DNA of 64,000 nucleotides, from assembly GCF_019649055.1 (NCBI RefSeq), contig NW_026570230.1:186001-250000 (forward strand). The letters are read 5' to 3'. Numbering within the stretch: the stretch's first letter is position 1; every line of letters starts with the position of its first letter. The notes below the pieces were generated by a model. It was given only the letters and a program-made list of their open reading frames with translations, searched no databases and had not been told where the DNA came from. The translations under genes were made by a program, and so were the position numbers. The DNA comes from Paramacrobiotus metropolitanus. Its lineage: Eukaryota > Tardigrada > Eutardigrada > Parachela > Macrobiotidae. Positions 1 to 17,500 of the stretch are shown here, piece by piece.

Positions 1-2110
1 GAGGACTTGTATTCTTATTTAATACCGTTTGACACCTTTCAATTTCTCTGATTGGATTTCTTCCTTACTTACATTTTGTTGCACTTCTAGCATTTGGTTT
101 GCAAAGTTTAAAGCAATCAAAAGTTTTTCGTGTTTATTATCACTGTTTGTATATTTTTGTGTTCTAATTATTCGAAAGCTGTTACGTGGGTGATAATGAC
201 GCGTTTCTATTTGAGTATTCTATTCGAAAAGTCAACCTTCTGCGAATAGATAATTTTTTTTGCGTATTATTAAAGCATTCTATATTTGGGATGGTTATAA
301 TACCGTACAAAAGACGCGCCAATTGCTACTTGTTGTACCCTGTACTGCTTAAATAGTAGCAACGGTGCCGGGGACACACCGGTAGTTCCGCCGTAAATAG
401 TGACAACTATTTCCGGAATGATCACGCTCAGAGAGCTACGCTTGACTGGGAAACGTGATTAGCAATATTTTGTTCCGGGAACCGTAGATGATTACAAAAG
501 CATTGTCCTCATTCAATCAGCGGGATAATGTGGAAAATAAAAGACTAACCGGGTAAAGTAGGAATTAACTTGGAAGGGAATGCACGTCAGTCAGCAGCCA
601 TAGACGATAATAAATCGGTAATTTCACGACAGTGATGGTAAATCACCCAATCTCGTGACGCGTGCCAGCGAGGATAGGAGTAATACGGTGTTATTAAATG
701 TTGATTATTTGTTCCAAATGTCCTGCTCACGCGACTGCACTCAGGGAAAATGGAGGATAGCGTGTGGTGCGCGCCTTTCTGTTGGGTTCGTCGAAAATAG
801 CTCGACGCATATTGACGTGTAAATCAATACGACTGATAGGGGAGGGATAATGTTGGTGCAGGCATCTCTCGTGTATCTGGGCTGAACTCGAGACAGTGAC
901 CGTGTACACATATACATACATAACACTCCAAGGTCGCTACTTGTGCCTGACTTCCGGATTGGGAACAGATAGCCGGAAATAGTGATGAAGACGCGCTATT
1001 AGACAGCCGGGCTGACGTCAAAGATGCTCGTTGCTTAATGTTGCCGTTAGCTGTTCTTCCCACGGCAATCCGCTTAAGTTTTGGCTTATGACCTCAATCG
1101 CAACGGCACGAGAGCTGCGGTCGGCTGCGCACTTTTTAATTACCTTCATTTCCTACTATCTTGTACAAACAATAACAGCAGATTACAAAAGACAATTATC
1201 GTCAGCACGACGTTAAGCAAGCTTGTTTTATTACATCGTATGACGCAGTTGACTCTCCCCACAACCCTCTTAGCCGAAAATTCGTGATCAACCCAACGTT
1301 GTTACCGAAGCAGCAGTGAAATATAAGGAATTAGGTTTATCGTGCGCGCCATTACCGGTTACACCTACTGGTTCGATTCCAAAATTTGGAACCAGTAGGT
1401 GTAACCGGTAATACGTACGAAATACGAATACAATACTGTATGTACGTCACATCTTCATAAAAATTATATATGCCCACGCATTGCTAACGAATTGTGTAGT
1501 GTGAAACTGGCAAAAAATAGGTTTGTTACTTACTTATTTAGTGATGAATTCTTTACGACCACACCTGTATGTTGCTCACAGTTGTATTGCTTGGGAAAGG
1601 GGCGAGATATGCCTCGCTGAATTTATTATACACTATATATACGAGTACTACATTACATTACAATCTATAGGCTGCTTTTTGATTACACGCGTAGTAATTT
1701 TGATTTAATTGCGCTTGGAACGTATTTTCTAGTTAATCAGTTATGCACAATAATATTTCTGAATCAGACTAATACTAGTACATAATGACCTCACGGATAA
1801 TTCATACAGATATATGTATCTACAATAAATTTCCATGGTTGTTAATATGTGTGTAAACGGAAGTAGTAACTTTGGATTTCCGTAAATCTTGTGTGCTTCG
1901 TAGGCTTGCATCAAACTATTATTGCATCAAGAGCTGCGAGAAAGATTTTTTAAAAGTTTGAGCAGTAATTGCACAAATTATCACATTTTCGCATTTGATA
2001 TAGCACAATGGGTGAAAATGACTGAGCCGAAGCGGAAATGAACAAATATGGAGAACAGCTGTAGGATCCTAGCAAAAATACTTTTCTCGTCTGATTTTGT
2101 ATATTTTCAG
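1..2110. other. No recognised exon; probable 5' intron of SIK
   Basis: I find no coding exon in this 2.1 kb stretch. The first SIK exon visible begins at 2111 inside the kinase domain, just before the VAVK lysine motif, so at least one exon with the glycine-rich loop must lie further upstream. I looked for a reading frame like GKGNFAVV before an intron donor and did not see one. The stretch is therefore probably the end of a long SIK intron. It contains a near-perfect 62-bp hairpin at 1351-1412, listed separately. Confidence 0.5.
1351..1412. repeat. Perfect 24-bp inverted repeat with 14-nt loop
   Basis: Bases 1351-1374 and 1389-1412 are exact reverse complements (24 of 24), separated by 1375-1388. 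The end of the left arm running into the loop reads GGTTCGATTCC, an exact match to the tRNA B-box consensus. No A box or cloverleaf is apparent around it, so this is not a tRNA gene. It could be a small foldback element, a tRNA-derived remnant or a hairpin RNA. Confidence 0.85.
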
Positions 2111-5245
<3,135 letters not shown>

Positions 5246-6040
5246 TATTTTTCCAATGCTACACCATTCCATTATTCTGATCTTCTTTGGCTTATAAGAG
5301 ATATATTTATTTGTTCAACGAATTATTTTTATATTTTGTAATGCGCCGTAGAACGTCTGCATCTACATATATGCATATTTTGTTTTGTCTTCTATCTCTC
5401 TTTCTTCTAAATTGCTGGCTGCTCGTGATTATTTAGCTATTCGCTCACTGTCAGTTGAACAAGAAACTGGTGCTTGCCGACGACTCTCCGTTCTGAATAA
5501 ATCCGTAAACGGAAATGGAATAGTTACGTACTGAATGCCGCACTACAGGTACAGGATCCGTTACCAGTTTGATTCGTACTGACGTTTCTCTCTGTATAAT
5601 AGCTTTCAGCTCTGTTATACGAATTATAGCGCAATAACGAGTCTCCTTTCAACACTTCTATCCATAAGTTCTAACATCGTAAGTAATTAAATGCTCATTA
5701 GGTTCATTAAGGGTACCGGTACAAAGCATCGCTCGCCAATAATTTTCCGTTGAAGCACTTGGTCAGATATTACAGTGAGCAAGTAGCCTGAGGTTTTCGT
5801 GAAACCTATATCATCTGTATTTTGGTCTTATTAACACTGTAATGTAATGACCCAAAATTGGCATGTTTGCGAGCTAAGCGTTCAGGGTAGGATGTCTTAT
5901 GCAAGTAGTTGTTAATTTGTGATTTTCGGCAAGAGCGATCAAAGTTAGCGCTTGATGTTCCTTTCTGTATTTTACTACTGAAATCCCTAGACTCAACTGC
6001 TACAGGACTACATAGGCAATCGGTTCAAAACGTAAGAATC
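5246..6040. other. SIK 3' UTR and intergenic DNA
   Basis: This holds the SIK 3' untranslated region, with a candidate polyadenylation signal at 5496-5501, and the upstream region of the next gene. I see no exon and no clear TATA box. Confidence 0.5.
5496..5501 (+). promoter_or_regulatory. AATAAA polyadenylation signal, SIK candidate
   Basis: An exact AATAAA lies about 250 bp after the SIK stop codon, a reasonable distance for a 3' UTR end. Confidence 0.45.
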
Positions 6041-7344
6041 ATGAAATCAATTTTCGTTGTTCAAATATTTTCGATGTGTTCGTTGATGAATTACGTGGAA
6101 AGCGGAAAAGGTAAGTTGCATTTTCATGGCATGATATTGGTAAGATTATAATGTTATTAGCAGATTATCATTTATATCACCGTCCCGGCAATATTAGACA
6201 TTTACTGATGATTTTATTTATTATCAGTCAAATGCGAACCACAAAAAATTTTGCAGTAACACTTACACTATGCATATCTGTAGTTACGAAATTTACTTAT
6301 GCAACGTATCAAAGTGCGAAACGACCTACGTACGGGGGAAAATTTACCATACCATTACTTTTCCATCTTTCCGTATCTTCGAATTTGTTTACTCAATGAA
6401 AAGTACGAATTCATAATTTTCTTTGCTGTGTCAATACTGTTATTAATGGTAAGTGAGAGTACTGAACTCTTGTATAGACATTGGCAAAAAAAACGCACAC
6501 AGCACATCCGACGGTGCGTCAGCGGCCAGCCATTGTCGCGCGTCTTTTAAACATAAATTAATGCACCAACGTCTAATAAAGAACAGCAATTACAATTTTG
6601 GTATTGACCGCGCCTAGCTCGTCGACATCATTTCCGGGACAAACGGCAGATTCTTGGAGATTTCATTGCGGCTCGAACGACCTTGACGCCCTACATTGAC
6701 ACGGATCCACAGGGCGGCTCTTGGCTGGAATCTGACCAGTTCCAGCTGACCCAGGCTCCGATGGTCGACCCCTTCAATCCGGACGCTTCGACCACAGAAT
6801 CTCCGGAAGAAGAAACTGAGGAAGAGGAAACCACTGTCACCTCCGCAGGAGGAGCATCGGGAGCAACCAGGATCAGACAAGGTGGACCGCGAATCACCAC
6901 GACCCCAAGACCGACAACGACGACGTCCATGGTGGGTTATCTGGTCAGCTCACCTTATCCCTACGTTCCGGATATGCCAGATATACCGTTCTTTGGATCC
7001 AAATTCAACGGACCCTGGGGGTACGGTGAAAAAATCTGAACCTTTAAATATTCACCTGCTCCGTGAAGATTAATCAATCGCGGGCTGAAATCCGAATTTT
7101 ACGATGGATATACGTACTATACTCGTATTAATGTCAGTATAAGTAGCGGGTCGGCACGTTCGAGCGAGCTGCTGTAAAGTAATAAGCACAAAAATTGTCA
7201 TCTTCTTCCGTTTATTTTTACAGTTTCCCTCTTGGGCTTTATCAGTCTTTCCGAGGAACTGGACAATACATCAACCACTACAATTATTACCCGCTATCCT
7301 ACTTTGGGTCCGCTTTGATCCCACCCCGTTACGGGAAGGGCTAG
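6041..7344 (+). CDS. Small secreted Thr/Glu/Pro-rich protein, unknown function
   Basis: Three exons, 6041-6110, 6618-7020 and 7224-7344, with a good GTAAGT donor at 6111 and TTTTTACAG acceptor before 7224. They sum to 594 nt, predicting 197 residues. The first exon encodes a hydrophobic start (MKSIFVVQIFSMCSLMNY) that could be a signal peptide, though its charge pattern is not ideal. A basic stretch ending in DKR follows, then a region rich in Thr, Glu and Pro (ESPEEETEEEETT and TTTPRPTTTTS), suggesting O-glycosylation. The C-terminal exon is rich in Tyr, Gly and Pro and ends in PPRYGKG. The acceptor before 6618 (GCGCCTAG) is the weakest part of the model; it was chosen because it alone restores the frame, whereas the nearer CAG at 6649 gives a stop. 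I do not recognise the family. An extracellular matrix protein or a peptide precursor are both possible. Confidence 0.6.
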
Positions 7345-8536
7345 CGCTGTGAGCATATGTTTGTGCGTTACTGCCTTACCGGACATCCTGCAGCCTCCGC
7401 ACCATGAGGTTTTTTGAGAAGAATTGTTGGATTTTAATGGCAGTTCGTTGTCACTTCTGTACACGATCCAACGTTATAATATTAGTTCAGAACAGAATTA
7501 TATACTTCTATTGCTGTTGTTGGTTAAGTTGTCTCATTTTTTTGTAAAAGAACAGCAGCGCAGTAGTACTGTTGAACCTACATAAATATTTGTGGTAATC
7601 GTTCTTAGTATTAAAGAATTCAGATCATGCGCTGCGAATTATGAGATGCATATCTGGCAATGGTAAAACATCTGCAATCCTGAAAATTAATATTAATAGT
7701 GTAAGTACTGGTAAAGTAAAAAATTTATTCTGCGACTAAGAAAAGTTGTCGTTGGGGGCGAACATCTGAGGAAATACTTACTGAAATAATTACCAGTATC
7801 AATCCTTAAAAACAGAATTTAGTGCATATCGCAACACGTTCAAAAATTTTCCAAACCACTTCCGGTGGAAACCGTTCTGACGTCATGGTGGTCACCGCTG
7901 CGCCTTGAAAACTGCTCAACCGATGCGTGGGCGCTCACTACGCTGTACGTGCACAGGTCAGTTTTGCTGCTGTGACTGGTACGTTCACTATGTATGTTGG
8001 GTTGCCGTTTTATAATATGCCTGTGCAATGTAGTGACGCTTCCGCAGTTATGAGCTGTGACTCATATGTTACAAGGTTGCCGGCTTCCCTCTGACTCTAA
8101 AGCGGCGAAATGTAAAATAGACTGTGTGGGCGGACTTAAGCAAAGCGCGGAGAGATAAGGAGCGCACTCGAAACGGTTTGATTGGCGGTTGGGCCGGCTG
8201 CAGGCCCGTAACAGGTTGCATGTATCTGTGATTCTGATTCAGGCATGTTTATCCATCCGTTTACATTTTCCGATGATTTTCAACGGGCTATCAGTCAGTA
8301 CAGCTCAAAGGTAGCTCCACATTTTGCCAAGGTAGATTTTTCTTAGCTTCAGCGTTGCTTGGCGAGTTCCAGACCGCTTGATTTGGATACTTTTTGTGGT
8401 TTAGTTACTGCTTTTTTCACCGCTAAAATCTGGAAGTGGTTTGACCAGCCGAGTAGAGAAACTACACTGTCCGCGCCGTTCCATTTCTTCCGTCGGTGGT
8501 CGACTCGCCTGTGGCCTGTGACGGTTTAGGGGCAAA
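7345..8536. other. Intergenic region upstream of the fasciclin II gene
   Basis: No exon is recognised. The stretch ends at the fasciclin II start codon and should hold its promoter and 5' UTR. I see no convincing TATA box close to the start. Confidence 0.45.
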
Positions 8537-11500
8537 ATGCTTGCTCACTCCAGACAACTGATCACCTGCTTAGGTGTATTTCTGGCCTTATCCTACAGGA
8601 CAGGTAAGCGCAAATCTGAATAAATGGCTTAAACATCCTTTTCAAAGAATGGATTAGCACACAGAACATTAGAGTAATTCCGCTGTCCCGCATACACTGT
8701 GGCCTGTGCCACTTCTCTGTGCCTAACAAATAACAGGTGGTCATATAGTTGCCACTTCCAACGGCTGGCAAATTCAGAAAATTATCAAATTCCTCATTTC
8801 GCTGCCTGGGCCATAGCGGAATGCGAACTGTTCATATTTGTCTGTGCATTGATAAAAAGCGATAAGGAAAGGTTTATGGGCTGATTTAATGTGCTGGGTT
8901 GGAGCACTTATTTTCGCACGGTATTATACACCGGCGAACCAAAGGGACAGTCGGGTGACAAATGGTTGATTTATAATGCAATCAAGGAGGGCAGTACTGA
9001 TTAAGGGTAAACAGGAGGAAATGGGTGTTTTGTTTCGCGAGTTTTAGCTAAGAGTTTATGATGGTAGTGTTTCCGTCGGCCATTATCGAGTTCCTGTGCT
9101 GGCCGGCCAGACGGCAAGTACTCGCCGTTGTATTGTCCTCCTCTGAGGAGGTCAGAGACTTTTACTTGTTGGGATCATGGCTGTGACCTACATCTGAGGG
9201 TTGACCACTTGATGGCGTCTAATATTGTTGTGCTTTTCCAGGGTAATTAATACTAGTTCCCCGCACGTATTCTAATTAATCATCCAGTTACTAAAGCTAG
9301 CATCAGGAAGCTTGTTGGAACTCATACATTTTATTTAGCAACTACTTTATTTTCATGTAAAATGCATAGTTGATGTTGCTAAAATTGCAAATACCGCTGG
9401 GTCAATCGAGAATATGATTGCAAAAAAAGCAATCGCCTTTTAAAAATTTAAAATGATCAAACTGGCGCCGGTATAACGCCGGTTTACGAGCCAGTACCGG
9501 TTTATCTGTTGAAGATGACCAGTTGGCTGCAACTTGGGGCGATATGTATCTTTATGGGTTTATTAGCCATAAACAAATTTGCATTCTCTTTCTCAAGTGC
9601 AGCATTCTGTTGCTTGGATTTTGCACCATAGATTAGGCTCAATAGCTGTCCTTGTTCTATGAATTAGTTATTTCAGACGCTTGTTGATTTTCGATAACGG
9701 GCAAATGTTGAGTCATGAAATTATTATTTATATAGTTTTATCAGCCAATTTGCGTTTTTGCTGACAGAGAAATGGCTGTTGACAGTTATATGACAGTCCG
9801 TCATTTGCACATGAAGGCGATCAATTTTGTTTACGACAGAAGAAGAACAAAAAATTGTCATAAAAATGATCAGTATGGAAAAAAGTCGATTTTACATCTG
9901 ATTGAAGGGTGAGTTGAAAAATGCACTTGTGTTGATGGCATGTGCACATGGCACATCTGTATGCAAGGTTGAAGCGCAGAAGCCTGTATGTGATTATTGT
10001 GTTCTGTCATGCTTATCGCATTGTAAAGATTTATGAGAGCATATCTAGGTGAAATCACCGAAATCCGAAACCAAAGGATAAGGAAATCACTCGTCAAGCG
10101 CAAAGCAGTGGAATTCGCCTTTTATTGTAAAACGCGTCTCTGGCAAGGCTTCCTTATAAAGGAAGCGCACGTGAACTATGCAGAACAACACAGCAAAAAA
10201 ACCTGACACAAATAGCGGCGATCGATGCCGGCTATTTTCCGTAATTCATGAATTCTTTTTTATTAATGAACATCTGTCACGCTTTCCGTTCTTGCTTATC
10301 CCCTGGCAGTGTAATCGATAGGGAATACGTGGTGATTAAGGAAACTGGTTCGGCGGGAGATGATTTTTCCGCATTAGTTTGGATGGTAATTAAATTGTTG
10401 TTTGCTCTTTACGGCTGGTGGCCTAGTTTTTGCATCTCACCCAGAATGCGTGGTATTACCTGCTGGAGATAATGGTTGTGTATATGCATATAAGATGAAT
10501 GTGTTCACTGCCCTTGAATGGAAACTGTTTAGTAAATGAGCGGTTGATGGAGATCCAGTTTCCACTGATTGGCCATGCCGGCTCTCATTGCTGACGGTTT
10601 TCCTAATCCGCGGCTTGAATCTTGAGATGTGGCGTTAATAAAATGGTTAAGTATTTATCGTTCCTTCGCTCAGCGACATGACTTTAAATTTTTTCGCATG
10701 CTGAAAATTTTATTTTTTTCTTGTTTTTTATATTAAATTTAGAGCCTTTTTCTTCTATCCATATGGTTGAAGTTTAATCATCCCCGTATGATGTTATTTA
10801 TATTTACTGAATTCAGTAAATATAAAATTATTCGGATAATGTTAAGTAGACGTCCAACGGTTTTTTGACATTCGCTGGAGCATCGGTGCACTTTGAATAT
10901 GGCTTCTGAAACAATCCTCTATAAAGTGATGGGGACGACTTGTTCCCAAATTATGATTGGTGATGTGAGGCTGGTGCGGCTTTCTCTGTCGGAAGTTCCA
11001 GCAATAATACATAACAGACCAGTAAAACAGTTTGAAGAGTACAAGTGGTTGTCATAAAAAAATGTCATGTTCAATTTTTTATTGATGTATGTCTTGAGCG
11101 TCTCCGTAATAATCATTTCTTTTGATATGACCAGACCCGTTATATCTCTGCGGTTTAGGTTCGTTTGCTGTGCGGTGTCTTTGTCCGGCTGATAACATTT
11201 TCGATTTGTTGAACAGTGTCCGTTTCCATTGTGTGTTGATTCTATGCTAACAGGCGTTTTCTTTTAACTTTTATTGATATGCAATACACACTGTTTGTGT
11301 ATTTGGGTAATATTGCGTAAAAAACGATGTCCGATCAGTTTAATCGATATTTTTCGTGCTATGCAGTTGCTTCACAGCCCGTAGTGCAAAAAAATAATTG
11401 GGAACCACTAACCAACCGGTTAATCGTGGAATATTTTACGTTGGCGCTAATCGTGAAGCCCATTGCAAACCCGGTTGGTTTTGTTCTGTTAATACGTGGA

Positions 11501-14500
11501 TAATATATTTGTTCAATAGCAACATTGCTTGGATAAGGTAGCTTAATCGAAAGAATGTCATGATCAATTTTATAATGAAAAACAAGTGGGTGGTTTATAT
11601 GACAAATTTAATATCAATTACATTGGTAGCATAGTGTATCCCGCCGCGGGCTGCGTATCGCCACCTAAGATCGTTTTTCCTTTACTGCAAAGGTATTCGA
11701 TTCGATATATAAAAAGATGTAGTGTTACCCGTCCGCCAGGTACGGAATTTCATGGACAAATTGTTACATGGCCGGTATTGGTTTTTCTATACAGTCATTC
11801 AACTGTATCCTTGAGCTGAAGCTGCAGTCCAGTGAATATAGCGCCAATTTTTTTCCGCTTTAGCGTACAAGCAAGTGTCGTTCGTAATCAACACATGATT
11901 CACAATCAGTATTACAATTTACATTCATTGTTAGTTTTCTTAGCTTCGACGATGCATTCTAAAAAGTTTTTTTAGACATAAAAAAATACATATACAGTAG
12001 TGTATTTAAAACTGTTTTCGCATAGGGTAGATTTTGCCATTCTGGTAAGTACATGTATCTCTGTGAATTGTAGTAGTAACATAACATGTTAGTAGATGCA
12101 TGTCCTTTGCGAAATTTTGATGTTTTGTAACGGCAGGCCGATTGGCACTCCAGTGCACAGGAAACGGCGAAAATTCAATAAGTTACCAATATCCCGGCTT
12201 TTGAATTATGTTTCTAGGACAAATGCCGCTTGTCCACTGGATTTCAAGCTGCTTTTTGTAGTGGGACCATGGTTATGCGGATTATTTCAAAATCGCATTT
12301 TCTCGTCACTTGTAAGCGCTGTGAATGATCATGTCGATACTTTGGCATGAAAAGACAAATCTCTTTCACTTGATTTGCCGCCTAAATTTTAAATGATTAG
12401 TGAAAAGCGGAAAGAAAAGCATTGCTAATTTCATTGCCGGTTTACGCTTCACTTGGCAGCTGACCAGCCCCGGGGATGGGAGAGTTTTGTTAACTTTGCT
12501 TTTTGTAGTTATTTCAGTGAGTTACGTCGTATCGGTTTGTGTTGCGCTGTAGCAGTATTAAATAACGCTAAATAGTAAAGCTGTGATACCGATGCAACGA
12601 GCAATTCCATATTTTTCAAAGGCATAGTTCTAGTCTTACTGTTGTATTTTATAAATGCAGTAGTTCACGTATCTTCGACGACACAAATTGAAATTATCCT
12701 CTTCCTGCTGTAATAATAATAAAATCAGTCATTCCAACATCCAGAAGGTATCTGAGGAAGGTGAGCTTATTGTGTTGGACTTGATTTACTTATTTACTGC
12801 TTATACATGAAATTCATCATCAGAACAGATTTAAAAATTTCGTGATATTTTAGGTCTCGGTCAAATAATAATGATGGATAGTTGCGCAGAAGTTTGACAT
12901 TTCTATTCAATGCCCACCAGATTCACATAAACGTCCATTTGCTTAACTTGACAAATATTATCTTTTTAGCGCTTTTAAAATGTCCGGTTTCTCAGTGATT
13001 GTCAGCATTTCGTGAATATAAGGAAATTCTTTCCTTATATCGCCTTTATGAGATTGACCACGATGGTGCGGAAATTTAGCAGCACCATAGCAGCGCTGGA
13101 CTACATGGTGCGTTCCCTTGGCGAATGCCGGTCGAAATAACAACAAATAATTTGCAGTATAATGCTGCATTATCTTTTGTTTGAATCAAAATTCTGCAGT
13201 TAATCGAAATTCGAAAGTATCAGTTCCTCGATGCGCTCTTGGAACTGGATATTACCATTTTAAATTATTGGTTACTGGACGTTAAGAAAAGCGGTGCATT
13301 ATGTATACAAATGCATTTCAAATTATTCGCAGAACTCATTGTTGTGATTTGGTAGTCTAATAGTGATTCTGTCCATTACGTTATATGTTATGTATTGTCT
13401 ACCTGGGAACGTGAAACGCCCTGTATTGCAGGAAAATCACTCTCACGGACACGTGCTGAATTATGTTATCGCGCCTGTTCACATATTTCTTTTTAAGAAC
13501 TTCGAGAATTTGTTAACAAATTAAAATTATCCTAATTAATTTTGGAACAGTGTTTAAAAATCGTAGGTTCCGAAGCATTCAGCTAAAATTATACAGTGAG
13601 CTGAAAGCTAGCTTGTTGTGCTTTTCGCCGCGCAAATCAGGTAGAAGACGAACGATACCGCTTTTCCGGTAATGCAACTCGACCAGTGTCGGTGGGTTTG
13701 AGATGTGGGGTCGGAAATATCAACCGAATGGAGCTGAAAGTAATAATACACAGTTGCGCCAGTTGATCAGTTGGACTTGCAAACCGAAAATGGGACTTCC
13801 GAGCCGGGAAACTGAACGAATGTCGCGATTGTTCTGTTTGTACAAATTGACACGAGATTTAGTGGCGCAGCATAAATATCTCGCTTGCCTACCTACCGGT
13901 TTGCTATTATACATTATATTATAGTGACTATAGTCGATACCGGTTGCTCCATTCCCGGCTTTATGTGCCGTGCATTACTCACCGGCTACGTTGACCCATA
14001 TTTCGTGAGGGATAGATCATATTGCTGTGTGGGGAGAAGGCCGGGGTTGCTGGGCAGACTGCTACAGTGCATTTGTAACGCATTTTTATTGCTAATGGAA
14101 TTGGCTACATTTTGTCCAAACCTAATGTAGCATTGTGATGTTGTAAAACGAAGCGTATAACAAAATAAAATTTTGAAGTTAAGCACGACTTCAAAACGCG
14201 GGGCTCTGCAGCTAGGTGCAGCTAAGAATAAATAAAGGAGTTTTTGTGTAGATCATCAGATTTCAGTTGTCTTAGCACCGGAAGTGACCTGTCCGTTTTG
14301 CACGAAACAGTACCTTGTTGCATCACCTACACAGATGCCAGTTTTGCAACTTGTACCTACGTAAAGGAATCGTAGTGGTGTCGAAAATTTATCATGTTGG
14401 AAATATTGAGCCTAGGCGAAGTATTATCTATAAAGGGCAATATTTGTTTGTTTGCACATTGCTGTCAGTTGGCTGGTTTCAAGTGGCCAGCGTCCTTCTG

Positions 14501-17500
14501 ACTCTATCGAAAAGGTTGAATTCCACCGATCCAGTTCCCTTATCGATGGGTTATAATGCAGGTGGCTGTTAAGTACGCTCGTGGTCGAATGTGTTCGTAT
14601 TCGTAAATTTGCAATGCTTCGCATACCTTTTATCCGCTCGCCAAATCTTTCTTTAATCGGCATAGCAGAGCATTGTTCACTCACATAGACCAACTCTACA
14701 CAGTACTTCTCAAGTGTTTTTTCATCTGCGAAAGATGTCGAAAGTGGCATTTGCATTGATCTGTATGAATGAAAGTTTGCACCACAATTTTTTTATCCGT
14801 TCTCTGCCAAAAACACTTCGCTAATAAACGTTTAGAATTTTTGCATTGTTAGGACTGTAGGGTTTATCTAACTTTTTTTCATCTGTAAAACCACTTTACA
14901 GTCTACAGGTCCTACGAGATTTTAGTTTGTAATGGTAGCCTACACACTGTGCATGATTGAAAAGTTTATATTTGCATAAGCAAACATAAAAAATACATAT
15001 ATAACTTCCGGGTTTACGTACATAGTACACTTTCAGTTTGTCATAGTTTGACGTATTACACAGTCTCACTGTTAGATCGAGCGACATTTCGATTGTGCTT
15101 GAGCCGCTGGTTGTGTTCTGGTGAGCTGGCAGTTTGAAAATCACGGAGCAATATATACTCTGGCACGTAAGGACACTAGAAAAACAAATAATTCATCACG
15201 TCAGATTTATAGAGTTATAATTCTAAGTTTCATTAATTCTATGGCTGCGATAACAGTTTCCTGTATGCGCTTACACTGTAGCGTTACGAGGATTTTATAA
15301 CAAACATGGCACAATTTGCTAGCGTAGCCGGAATTGTGACATGGAAATTATATGCTTACATTGTCAGATCATCCCATGATGAATTTTGATGAAGAATGCT
15401 CCGGCTTGTCCAGTTTCCGATCGGTGCTCGACAGTCCGGCGTTTGATAAGTAGGATAGGGCCGTTAATAATCAGTCATTGGAGTTGTTGGCCGTTGTCTA
15501 CTGTAACGAAATATTGTAGACTATAATCTCTTCGACTAACCCATTAGGTCCATTTTCCATGGACAATTGATTAGACTTGCTGCCACGGCGCAATGCGCCG
15601 ACTGACCAGGCTATCCTGGAGGCCATCATTTTTCTCTCTATAACACAAATCAATGCAATCTTTACATACTGCTTTTCTTGTCAGTTAATAACATCTTTCA
15701 GACACAAGAATTGAATATTGTGCATCAATACACAGGATCATAGTTGCGGATTGACAGGGCAGTGGCTCCCGTCACGCGAAAATCGTTGGACTCGCCACCA
15801 GAAGTCGGAGTTATAATTAATGCACCTCTTCAAACCGCTTAATCAAAATAGTCGTTGTTGTTTTTCTTTGTTTTTACGCTTTACAGTTGGATTGAATTCT
15901 ATTAGGCAGCATCTGTAGGCCGTCCGATTAGCAAAAGAACGTGCGGTCATACTTTAGCCACGGTGTATAGTGCTTTAGGCTTCTCTGCGTGTTGAATATG
16001 TTTACAGCTTATGATGCGATAGATAATATTGCTTTTAATTTTGATGTGAGAGCAACTTGAAAGTGTTAACTTTGTGGATACTGTATAATTAGGAAAATGC
16101 ACTGTTGCCCAACAAGCATGTAATACAGAACCGCATATACGGGACCGGGGACAGTATAAATTTGTAGTCCGACAAACAAGCACTTAATCGATGTTGGCGC
16201 TTATACAGCATGGGAATCAATTGTAGGTGATGGTAAGAAGTTTAGTATTGCATTTGATTAAAATTTAAAGTGGCTACTATTCGGGGTGTTCCTTGACACT
16301 TGAGAACTGGGAACCAAGCTGTGTGACCGACCAGCGAGATCCGTCAGAATGAAGTGCTTTTCTCAGCAAGCCAAATATGCACCATCGGCCAATTGAGTAT
16401 GTTTGACCAGACAACATGCAGCTAGTGTGGATGCGAACTGGTCAGTTTTATTTCTTCAAATTATTGACCATCCGCCAATTCCCCAGACGGGTTTTTAATG
16501 ATTCCAATAAGCGTAAAATAAAACGTCACGCCGAACGGCAAGTTCTGTGATGCCGGCCGACTTTTCTGAATAGGACGTGGTGATTAAATCATTTTATTGT
16601 AATATTCCGGCAATATGGGCGGGGGTTGTTTCCAATGGGCTCGCTATAATCAGCGTTGATTAATTAGGTTTCATTAGAGAATACTGCGCTGGTCGCTCGC
16701 ACATGCGGCTTAATTATGGACTCTTTTGTATTCGGAAGGGTTTGTGCGCGGCGCAACCCGTATGGTCTCAAGGGAATGGACGCGGGTGATTTTTTCCCGC
16801 TTTGGCGCTACTGTGTGCTACGGGGCAACATCCCGTTTAACTCTCGTGTCCAGCCGGGTTTAAGTGTGCGCCAATCGATGCGCAGTACAAAGCGAGGGAT
16901 CGGTAATGAATTTTTAATTTGTATCGCTTGTTGTTCACTTGGTCAAGAAGGATGAATGGGTAGCTCGAAAGGCAAATACTGTAGCATGTATTTGCATACT
17001 TAAGTAACCCAGATGGTCGTTCCTGGTTACCCAAAATCATAATTTTTTCCTATTCCAGTTTTAACACTCAAACACCACAATCTTTCAGAATTTGTTAAAG
17101 GTGTGTGAAATCAATTTTCGTTCACGGGCGTATGGGAGGGCGTTATGGTGGCCCCCTGCGCGCGTAAGTGATGGAAAGTATCAGCTGTCCAGCAGATTTT
17201 GCCGGAGCAATATAACGACGGGGTATCCGCACCTATTAACGATTGTTTAAAAGAGGAAAAACGCGCCATGTTTGTAATGTGTCACAGCCACTTTATTCTG
17301 ATGGGTGGAACGCTTGACCAGATTTTCACTGGCTAATTCCCGTGAGGGAAACGGATGTAAATTTTGTCTCATTTGTCTTGGCGGCTGCATTGTCACATGG
17401 CGCAGTGTTTAGGATCGGAAATCAGTTTATGAGCATTACTTGTTACTATTTTGACCTATATATTTTCCATACTGTGTCAGCACTTTGTTTGTGTGCAGAT

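Noticed and set aside
1365-1412. tRNA gene suggested by GGTTCGATTCC
   Set aside because: No acceptor stem, D arm or A box fits; the motif belongs to a simple foldback.
2048-2110. ATG at 2048 as an alternative SIK start
   Set aside because: It reads through the polypyrimidine-AG acceptor at 2110 and would delete the glycine-rich loop; it is more simply intron sequence.
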